Shown here: one piece after another, positions 55,405 to 64,000 of the stretch
Position numbering within the stretch: the stretch's first letter is position 1
Layout: each line of letters begins with the position of its first letter
Assembly (NCBI GenBank): GCA_030544215.1
Contig: JARZZO010000002.1
Location: 82,963,150-83,027,149 of the forward strand
DNA length: 64,000 nucleotides
Source: Zantedeschia hybrid cultivar
Taxonomy: Eukaryota; Streptophyta; Magnoliopsida; Alismatales; Araceae
Direction of reading: 5' to 3'
Notes under the pieces: generated by a model
Told to the model about the DNA's origin: nothing
Seen by the model: only the letters and a program-made list of their open reading frames with translations
Database searches by the model: none
Translations under genes and position numbers: made by a program

Positions 55405-55925
55405 CGCCTTACTCGCCTAGGCGATGAAAACGGGAGGCAAGCCAAGAGCGTCCTGCCTCGCCTTATGTTCGCCTCACTTACCTAGGCACTTGCTTATGAG
55501 GTTTATGTCAAATGCTGGTTTCTTTTTTAATTATGTGGTACTTCTTTTCTTACTCTTAATTATTTCAAAGTGACTAATACCTCTTTTGACAATGTCCAAT
55601 ATCATTTTTCTTTTACATGCTGTCACAATTTTTTTCTTTTTCCTTATATATTGTTATGTTTTTTTTTTTTTTTGATGATTCTTAAGACCATGCACTACAT
55701 ATATGAGGACTTTATATAAATTGATTGTTACATGTTGGTCATGATTAGTATTTCTCAAGGTCTTATACAAGATAATCTCGGATGTTTTATTTATCTTCCT
55801 CATATTATCATTTTCTTCCTTCACAATGTTGTATGAGAGAAAATACATCACCTTAAATGCCTAGACGATCGCCTAGGCGTTTGAGGTTGAGGCAAAATCC
55901 TAGTCGCCTCACTTGCCTCTTGCCT
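55405..55925. mobile_element. CTAGGCG-type non-autonomous element, fuller copy
   Basis: GC-rich ends (GATCGCCTTACTCGCCTAGG at 55416; CGATCGCCTAGGCG at 55866 and GTCGCCTCACTTGCC) surround an AT-rich interior homologous to 41795-42060. Terminal sequences are too diverged to name a target duplication. Related in style to the elements at 10431 and 11436. Confidence 0.6.
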
Positions 55926-55979
55926 CTAACTATAAAGATCTAACTATATATGTATCATTGGAGATTTGATTTAAAAATG

Positions 55980-56791
55980 AGAATTTGAAATAAGATATTA
56001 TCAGTAGCCGTAGAGCCAGAGATCCCTGGCGGGTCTATAAGTAGCCGCAGAGCTAATAACTATTGCCGGCTGAGTAGAAACACAAATGAATCTTGCCAAA
56101 TTGTAGTATCCCCAATAAGGACTAGCACCCAAAAATGGATCAAGCACATCTGGGGCATAGAGTAAAAGGGAAGGAGAAGGGAAGGACGAGAAGCACCAAG
56201 ATAACACATAGGAACCTATAGGTAGCAATACCGTAGCCGGTAAAGGGAGGAGAAATAGGAGCAAGATGTCAGGCTGCACAAAGGCCATCTAAGGCTCCTC
56301 CCAGTAAAAGAGGGGCAAGGGAAAGGGACGAGCAAACATAAAGGGTGAGGAGTTGAGTTTGAATGGCAAAGGGAGAAGGAAAAAAAGGTATAGGGTGTAG
56401 AGCAAACTGGTGGAGGGAGGAGGCAAGGCGGAGAGGTGGTAGTAATGACGTATTACAGAGAAGACGATGATGAGTAATGGAGAAACAAGGGAGGAGGAAG
56501 GAAATGAGGGAGGAAAGAGATGAAACAGACAAATCTGGGGGGGGGGAGTTCCACGATGGAGACTTCCCCTGCCCAAAAACTGCCGTTGTTGAAGACGAAT
56601 GTCTGAGTCGTCGGTATCTGGTGATGCTTCTACGTTCGGTCTTCTTTGAAAGATGGTTGTGTCAAAGTGACTCGTTTCTCCAGATTTCTACTAATTGTCA
56701 AAGGCGAAGCATGCCGCTAGATGACTTTAGCAAAAGTTCAACATTTCGAAGAGCTGACCCCTGGGTCTCTATGGAATTTCTGTTACAGGCA

Positions 56792-56838
<47 letters not shown>

Positions 56839-57220
56839 ATTAAAATGCCACCATTCAATTAACTAAGAAATGGAGGAGTACAAGGATACATAGAATACAT
56901 TAGAAGAAGAAAAAGCACTACAGAGGATTGCCACTAGGGCATAGGCTCTGCATAGTGCCGAAAGCTGTAGCATGACAGGAAAGAGAAAACAATTATCTAG
57001 GAGTCAAAGGTCTCCTTCCCAAGAACTAGCAGACAAACAGAAGCCTTTGGAGAGCTAGAGAAGGGGTCAGATCTATCTCAGGGAGCTTGAGTCTTCTACT
57101 TTGGGGGAGCTGACGAAACTTGTTAAAGAAGGTGCACACTCTATTGGGTAGCCAAAAAGCAGGTGAACTCGGAGACGTGCGTCGGCACATTGTGGACACA
57201 GGTTGAGCTTAGGCACTTGA
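55980..57220 (-). mobile_element. Probable non-LTR-derived repeats (two members), minus orientation
   Basis: Two units: about 55980-56560, ending at a G-run (56537-56546), and about 56840 onward, which continues beyond the solo LTR at 58764. The low-coordinate end of the second (ATTCAATTAACTAAGAAATGGAGGAGTAC) resembles that at 59790. A short minus-strand Cys-containing reading (LNLCPQCADARLRVHLLFGY, about 57205-57150) recalls zinc-binding tails of L1 ORF2. Weak evidence overall. 56794-56834 is a (CT)n microsatellite. Confidence 0.35.
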
Positions 57221-58768
57221 TGTTGGGATCTCGACGTTTCTCCGGATCGTTTACGCAGCAGAATTAAATAAAAAAATTGACGATCCATTTACCGTTTTGA
57301 AAATACTAAAACCGATAATCAGATTATCGATTCTTACAGTGCGCGGATTCGAATTCGCGACCAATCGGTTCCGTCGGTGTGACACCGCAAGCTGCGCAAG
57401 CGCCCGGCCTCTAGCGGAGTTCATGCGATCCTCTTCGCGACGGATATCCTCATGGTTCCTCATTCTTCGCAACCCATGAAGCCTCCGCCGTTCGCCATAA
57501 CGATCGCCGCAACGTGCGGACGATTTCCCGTTGAACGGGAGTCAGAGAAGCGGTGGAGCAGACCCAGGGATCAGAACCGGGTTGGGGTGCCAGAGAGAGA
57601 GAGAGGAAGAGAGGAGGGGGCAGTTAGGGTTAGTAGTAGCCTGACCTGCTCAGCCGGTTCGCTATATTTTATACTAACCGTGCGGTTTTTCATAAAAACC
57701 TCCGGTTAATATAAAACCTACTTATTTATCCATCGCTTTGAGAATCATTTGTATGACCAGTCCGGTTAATGGCCCAATAAGCCTAGTGACTCCTCACTGG
57801 CCTGATTAATCAATTAATAACTCATATTAATTAATTAATCAATCGAATCAATGTCGCACATCAAATTCGATCGGGCCTCCGATCACGTTGGGTGCCAAGC
57901 AACACCGCGTGAACCTGGAAGGTATCGGGGTTAAGTAACCTATTCTTGGAACCTTTCCGCCGACAATTACCGTGTTGATATAATCCTTCATTCGTACAAT
58001 GCTCTCGAGTCAACTCAAGGTATGGTGTATTGTCAAACCCTAACCGGTCGACTCACTTGGATCGGATGCTGCCGAATAATATCGAATAACTCTTTTTCCG
58101 ATATTATCGTCCGTCCTGGCCAGAGACTTCCGCACATCCTTCCTAGAGCATTCTCTTTATAAGTACCGAGAGCAAATGATTCATTATTGACACTCAATTC
58201 CCTTCGACGATATTATGCTGTATCCGATCCTTGGCTGTTTAGAATCCCGTTGTTAGAGATTCATAAACCAAGGTCAAAGCACATAAGTCCACCGACAAGG
58301 TGTCCTTGGTGTCTCAGGTCCGAAGACCATCCACGCAACTGCGACAATAGAATCAAGCTGGTTGATAGTGAGGTACTATACCATCCAGCGATTCAGTCGG
58401 ATCAGTTCAGTGAACTCATAATCTAATGAGCACCAATATATTCGCCTTAGTATCTCCACACAAGTGACTATGAGATCGGTCACCCGCATCATATGAGCAT
58501 GAGTAATATGTACTAGTCTAACTGGATATCCGATGTCCTTCTCGGATATCCTATGACTAGGAACTATTATGAATATGTGTATTTAAGTGATCAGTTTCAT
58601 TAGTATGATCTCATCATAATCAGATCACTATCGCACATATTCATGGACTTCATTATGAGACGATAATTAATACGATTTACACACAATGAATATAATGTCA
58701 TTTTATTAATAAATGAATGAGATTTCAAAGTCATATTGACTTGTAGGCCACCTAAGACTAACACTTGA
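57216..58768 (-). mobile_element. Solo LTR, 1543 bp, with CTTGA target duplication
   Basis: CTTGA at 57216-57220 and 58764-58768 brackets 57221-58763, which starts TGTTGGGATC and ends GACTAACA (TG...CA). On the minus strand it reads TGTTAGTCTTAGGTGGCC...GAGATCCCAACA, a common start and end of plant Copia-type LTRs, so I orient it minus; the superfamily is inferred. No PBS, PPT or coding sequence accompanies it, as expected after LTR-LTR recombination. It splits a repeat whose halves rejoin as GGCACTTGAGCACC. Confidence 0.85.
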
Positions 58769-61740
58769 GCACCACGAAAAAACTCCTTGAACATCCTAGG
58801 GCGGGAATGAAGTGAAGAAGCCCAAGACATTCTGAACATGTGGAAATCTTACAAAGCTTCAATAAAGGGGGAGGGGAACTAGAACTGCAAAACAAGATAC
58901 AAAGCAACATAGGAAAATGGGGAAGAAAACTAAAGAACCTAGGTTGCAGTTGGGAGTCGAGGCCGAGAGGAGCACCTACAAGCTAGAGGTGTCGGTGATG
59001 CCCATGTAGGGACCAAAATCAAAAGCCCTGAGGGGGACCCAAGGCAAAACAACAACGGCGGTTGCGTGAGATGGGCGGCGCCAATGCGAGATGAAAATGG
59101 TGCGAGATGGGCGACGATAGTGCGAGATGAAGATGGTGGTAGTGTGAGGTGCGTGGTGGTGGTATGAGATGAACGGCGACAATGAGGTGGGCGGCGACGG
59201 CGCAAGATGAATGGCGGCATTGAGGTGGGCGATGACGATGCGAGGTGGGCGGCTGCAGCGAGGTCGACAGTGATTGGAAGGGGGTGAAAAAGGAGGGGAA
59301 GTGGGAAAGGGAGGCGATGCATATGGGGGTTGGAGGGAGGGGGGGCCCCCATACCCGAGTATTTTTAGTCGGAATGGCGAAAGGGCACTAGAGCCCAAGA
59401 AGAAACTGCCTTGCGGTGATAGGTCCGCGGGTAAGGTGCACGGCCACCTATCACGCGAGCCGATGCATCGTTCTTTCGACTCTTGAGATTAGAAGAGGTA
59501 TAATAGACACGTGGGCCGTGCCTTATAATTAACCCAAAATCAATGCAAATAGCCTAGAGGTTCATAATTCATAAAATTTTCAATGTCAAACTCATGACCT
59601 TGCTGCTACTGGCACAAAAAATGAGTCAGAGATGGAATTAAGAAATTTTCCCTTTTATTTTCTATAAGATTGAATAGGAGGGAAACAATCTCCATTTCTA
59701 CTTCCGAATAAAAAATAGAAAATTTCACTTTCACCATCCTTGATTCCCTGTGATAACGAGTTACTTTTTAAAAAATAAAATAAAACTGCCTTCCATTTAA
59801 CTAGAACATGGGAATGTAGAGCATAGACTTAAGCAAAGGAGTACATATATATGGATAAACAAATAGGCATAGTGGCCTAAAGATACACAACACAAGGGCC
59901 AAATGGTGTACAACACTAAAAGCCTTAAACAAAGACGGGCAAGCATAAAACACCATGGATAAAGACTAGGTGAAGTATCCATCAGATAGAGCTTCAGTTG
60001 GAACCAGATAATTGTAGTAGACTTGACTTTTTTAAAGGAGAGGGGAGACCTCTTCGAAGCCACCGACAATTAGTTGTCGAACAAAGCTGCAATACCATTG
60101 AAGGAGTAGACAATGGACCGGGCTTGGGGACGTACGCCAACAAAGAAGATATGGAGAAAGCATAGGATCTCGAGCTCATCCTCTAAAATTCCAAGATCTT
60201 AGGGTGGGAAAATCCTAAACCGACAAAGTCTTGCAAACTCACTGGAGTCACCATTAGCAACCAAATCCAACGCGATCGATCACCAAACCTGCAGAAATTA
60301 GGGGGGGGGGGGGGGAGGGGGAGTGGAGGGAGGGGAGGAGGGATGCAACCAGCATAGGGCAGGCAAGAATAAGAAAAGGAGAATCCAAAAGACAAAAACT
60401 AGCAGTGGCCTAGAAGGCATGTCATAATAACCCCACAAAATATGAAGCCAAAAATGTCCACACAGGGCTAGGAATCCCAAAAAAAGGGCAAAATAAATGT
60501 AGTTTATATTATAGGAGGTCCGCTCCCATGCTCCCTTCTTTCTTTCTTTTCTACATTTTTTTTTTGACCTGTAAAGTTACCATATATTAATCTAAATGTT
60601 GAAAGAGCACAAGTACATAGGGAGGCGAGTGGGAACCAAGAAATAATAGAGATGGAACAAGACACAGCCACTAGAACACACGGGGTTTGGCATGCAACAT
60701 CCCCCATAACAATATGATAGAGGGATAAAAGCAAAAACCAATAGTCTAAGACCACCATCATAATATCCAATGGACGTCGAGTGTGATGCAAGAGAACCAA
60801 TGGGGAGCTGGCAGATGCAGGAAGAAACTGAACCAATCTTCTCAAAGAAGTTGGCAAACAATTTCGTAAATAGCTGCAACTCCAAACAGGCAGACAACAA
60901 AGAGGTGAGCTCGAAAATGTATGCCATAGATGGAGGACATACGGAAGAAGCACATACTCTCGAGCACCATTTGAAATCTTCAAAGTCTCGGGTCGAGAAT
61001 GACAAGAAGCCGACTAATATTCCTCACAAGCACCAACATCTCCAGAAGCCACCGAGACTAGTAGAGGCGACCAAACAAAAGGGGGCCACAACAAAAGAAG
61101 AAGGAGTCAACGAAGGAAGCTACAAACAACATAAACTTTTGGAGAAACCCACGGACGCAACCGTCTGCTGGAAGTCCTAACAAAGTGGGAAGCAAAATAG
61201 GTAAAAATCCATCAGGGTTTACCAAGAGCAAAACGGTAGGAGAAAACATCAAATAAAGCCTAAAGGGTAAGCATCGACATGGGCGAGAATCTCCAGTGAG
61301 AAAGCTACAACCGGGATAAAATGAAAAAAAAGAAAAAAAAAAGAGGGGGGGGGGGATGGAGGAAGGTGGGTGTAAATGAAGGTGGGGTGGAGAAGGGAGG
61401 AAGAAGGAGACAAATAGGGAAACCGTGGTGGAAGAAGAAGGGTCAGTGTCTAGGTAAAGGCTTGGGTGAGATAGAGAGGAATGTTCGGATAGGATGGCAA
61501 CATGAGGTCTACATAGGGAACAAACTGGTGGAATAGGGCAGAGGGAGGCAGAAGAGGGAGGAATAAAGAAAGGGAGAGGAGAGAACAAACCTGGGAGGTG
61601 GAAGGAAGGGGGAGGGACAGAGGGGGATCCATCACCAAGAGACAACAAAGGTACCGGAGTGACAGTTTCGGCCAAAGGGGCGAGGGACGGCACGTGCAAC
61701 TGTTAAAGGAAGAACAATTTTGGCTATAGTAATGATGCAT
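58769..61740 (-). mobile_element. G-run-containing minus-strand repeats (non-LTR-like), three units
   Basis: 58769-59460 continues the unit split by the solo LTR and contains GATGGGCGRCGATRGTGCGAG-type degenerate repeats (59070-59270) and a G/C run at 59340. 59785-60370 has a G-run at 60301-60314. 60550-61740 begins (plus strand) with a T-run and GTAAAGTTACCATATATTAATC, like the reverse complement of an L1 3' end with poly(A), and has a G-run at 61345-61355. Long minus-strand frames are low-complexity Ser/Pro/Leu and lack domains. Family assignment is tentative. Confidence 0.35.
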
Positions 61741-61884
61741 TGTCTTTGTCCTTAGGTTGTCTCACTAGGTGCCAATTCTTGGTGTGTCTGCTATTGGCAA
61801 TTTTTAATAGTTGCTTCTTATAATTCTCAGCAATTTTTTGATTTTAGCCACATGAATTTTTGTAGTTACTGTTGTAGGTTCTTG

Positions 61885-62195
61885 AAGTTGTTAGGCCATC
61901 AAACTCAAAAATTTTAGGCATTGAGTAGAGTAGGCACCATATATTTAAGTATTGTTTCTTTTGTCACATATTTGATGTGAGACTATTCCAACATGCCCCC
62001 TCATGTGTAGGCTATTATTAGGCTCTATCACGTGGACCAGATATATGAGGTGCACGGCCCAATTCATAACATGGGGCTCTAATACCATCTTAAGGTTATT
62101 GGGTCATCCAACTCAAAATTTGAAGACATTGAGTAGAGTAGACACCATATATTTAAGTATTATTTCTTTTGTCCCATATCTAATTTGGAACTAGG
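61885..62195. repeat. Direct duplication, ~100 bp, spacing ~203 bp
   Basis: GGCATTGAGTAGAGTAGGCA CCATATATTTAAGTATTGTTTC at about 61918 recurs at about 62127 as GACATTGAGTAGAGTAGACA CCATATATTTAAGTATTATTTC, with preceding GGCCATCAAACTCAAAA and GGTCATCCAACTCAAAA. Possibly two LTR-like or tandem repeat copies. Confidence 0.65.
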
Positions 62196-62383
62196 TTATG
62201 TTGAACACTTGTTTTATTGTTTAATAGGTGGAGCTTACTTAGGCCGTAAGATTTATCTTAGACTAACCAGTAGGTTTGCATGGTACATTTGACTTCTTTG
62301 TCTCCCTCTTTTTATCTCATATTGTTCTTATCAAACACTCCATATTCTTCTGATTGGGCATTGAACTCTTGCTAGGTTCTTAC

Positions 62384-64000
62384 TGTAACACCGAACATGT
62401 TAGTAGACCCTAGTAGGCCCATTAGTGGGGTTAGCTTCCGAATTTATTGATTATTATGTGATTTTTTTAATTTTTTTTGGGTTGCCTGAAATGCGTTGCC
62501 CTGGGCGGATGCGATTCAGCTATTGAATCGTGTCTGATCGAGTAGAGGCGATTTAGGGTTTTTTGAGTCTACCCGTGGCCGGATCTCTCTTCTCCGAGTG
62601 CCGTAGGAGTCCACTTGGGACACATATCAGAGGTCTATTTAAGCACCTATAGTACGGTCCGAGCTCCTCTCTTAATCCCCAAGTCATTAGAGAGCCTTAG
62701 AGAAATGTTCAGAGAGAGAATGGGTGTGGCCCGGTGTCTCTTTACGGTGTGCAAGAAGGAGGACGCGAGGACGATCCCTGCGGCGTGAGGACGACCTGAT
62801 GAGCGTGGTGGAAGCTTGTCGCCTTGTCAAAGATGGTCTTCTTCGAATTCTCTTTGTGGTTAGAGAGGCAAGTGATGACGAACGATCAAAACATAGTATT
62901 TTTATGTATAAAAACTCTATTTTCAACCTAGTTTGCTATCTAGTATGTGTATGTGATGTATGACTATGTGAATATGGTTTCTAGAGAGAATATATGATGC
63001 CTGGATCATTTCTTTCTTTTTCTTTATCGTTTCTGGATTTTCTAGAGGATTAGTTCATGGACATGAAACGCATCCATGCAAAACGACATGATTTACGAAT
63101 CACGTTGGCTATGCACGATGTGATTCATGTTTGAGTAGTTCCATGTTAATTCATGCTACAATCCATGTAACATGAATTTATGATTCCATGATGATTAACC
63201 ATGTATGTAGAAAGTAGTTATTTCTTATTATGATAATGATAGAAGAACCATGCTAAGACATCTATGTTATTATTCTAATAAATTCTCATCTATTTCTGTA
63301 ATTATTTCATAAAGCATGTATGGACGATAATGCATCTGTTACAGCATGATTAGAACTATGACTGTTTACGCATATTTCTTATTTTTTTTAAAATAACTAC
63401 GTTTTAAATTGAATTTTTAGAATTTTGCATGGCTGGCTGAATCACATCGGGTATGGTCAACGCGATTTGAATTGCGTTCATTGTTCAAGACGCGATTTAG
63501 ACCGTTAATCATCATGAGTAATTTTTATTAATTAGATGTTTAAATTGCATGCCTTGCGTACATGTTATGTATTATATCATGTCTTGTATTAAATAGGATA
63601 GTTCATGTATGCATATAATTCATTTAAGATGTTAAGATGTTAAGTGGATGCACTAAATCGGTGATGTAGGCCTTAAGTGCCACATGTGTTAAAGTGCTAT
63701 ATTTTGGGGCCATCTCTTGATTCCCTCGGGACCAAAGTGCCACGCAGCAGGAGACATCTCTTGATTCTATGGGGCCACCTCTAGATTCCTTCATTCACTC
63801 GGTTAATGACTAAGGGGATAAATAAGATACTCGAGGCAACTAGTTAAATCTGAGAAGTGTGTTTACATGCTATCCCAGTGGGATTTGAGAGTGTCTCCCG
63901 ACTGCACAACTGAAATCTAGTGGGTTTGCTATAACCACTAGGGAAAGAAGAAGAAGAAGTACTCAATGTCATTGTATAGTTGTTTGTTCTATGTTAAAGT
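62384..64000 (+). mobile_element. Probable Gypsy-type 5' LTR, continues past the window
   Basis: Starts TGTAACACCGAACATG at 62384, the usual opening of many plant Gypsy LTRs. A TATTTAAG promoter-like box (62635) is followed by a leader with AGAGAGC. The distal part (63640-63960) has repeated GGACCAAAGTGCCAC, GGGGCCA and CATCTCTTGATTC phrases and CCAGTGGGATTTGAGAGTGT, as in long Tekay/Del-type LTRs. The LTR end, PBS and coding region lie outside. Confidence 0.5.

Noticed and set aside
56289..61699. Several Leu/Pro/Ser-rich minus-strand frames (up to 213 codons)
   Set aside because: They are translations of purine-rich strands with G-runs; no membrane-protein or domain logic and they cross repeat boundaries.

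Overview
This is plant nuclear DNA: two ordinary spliced genes sit in a dense mass of transposable elements. The evidence is GT-AG introns, plastid and spliceosome proteins of plant type, plant hAT, L1, RTE and LTR-retrotransposon families, and no prokaryotic signals. Both genes have very GC-rich, Arg/Pro/Ala-rich first exons and AT-richer later exons. That 5' GC gradient is typical of monocots, so a TE-rich monocot is my best guess, but the species cannot be fixed from this window.

Genes. The minus strand at 14920-13092 carries the first four exons of a BUD13 (RES splicing complex) homologue; its C-terminal exons were not found to the left. Head-to-head with it, starting 2.3 kb away, is a plastid ABC1 atypical kinase, best matched to ABC1K1/PGR6. 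I could assemble it completely: 13 exons from 17204 to 53286, 2070 nt of CDS, 689 residues, every junction in phase. Its sixth intron is 24.3 kb.

Transposon layout. 1-4561: most of a hAT element (plus strand) with a decayed BED/DUF659/hAT-dimerisation transposase. 4562-9726: a second, more decayed hAT (minus) holding a 152-bp tandem array and an RTE-LINE endonuclease fragment. 9770-12183: an RTE reverse-transcriptase fragment and two small non-autonomous hAT-like elements with target duplications. 15660-16880: a minus-strand L1 tail between the two genes. Inside intron 6 is a nest: an L1 LINE (21730-27453, 13-bp target duplication) inside a third hAT (to 30160), which abuts an internal point of the 5' LTR of a Gypsy-like element (30161-41774). 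That element has gag-like sequence but no recognisable pol, and carries two tandem-repeat arrays between copies of a ~225-bp direct repeat. Right of the nest are a partial MITE and an L1 fragment. Intron 7 holds a non-autonomous hAT relative (44088-45295) that itself contains a 122-bp MITE.

Downstream of the kinase gene (53287-64000) there is no convincing gene. It has another CTAGGCG-type element, several G-run-containing minus-strand repeats that are probably non-LTR derived, a solo LTR of 1543 bp with a CTTGA target duplication, and the start of a new LTR retrotransposon at 62384 running off the window.

I saw no CRISPR, operon, phage, tRNA or rRNA. The most distinctive object is the gag-only LTR element with its bracketed arrays; the best functional observations concern the kinase gene, whose long introns and duplicated splice acceptor can be tested with RNA data.
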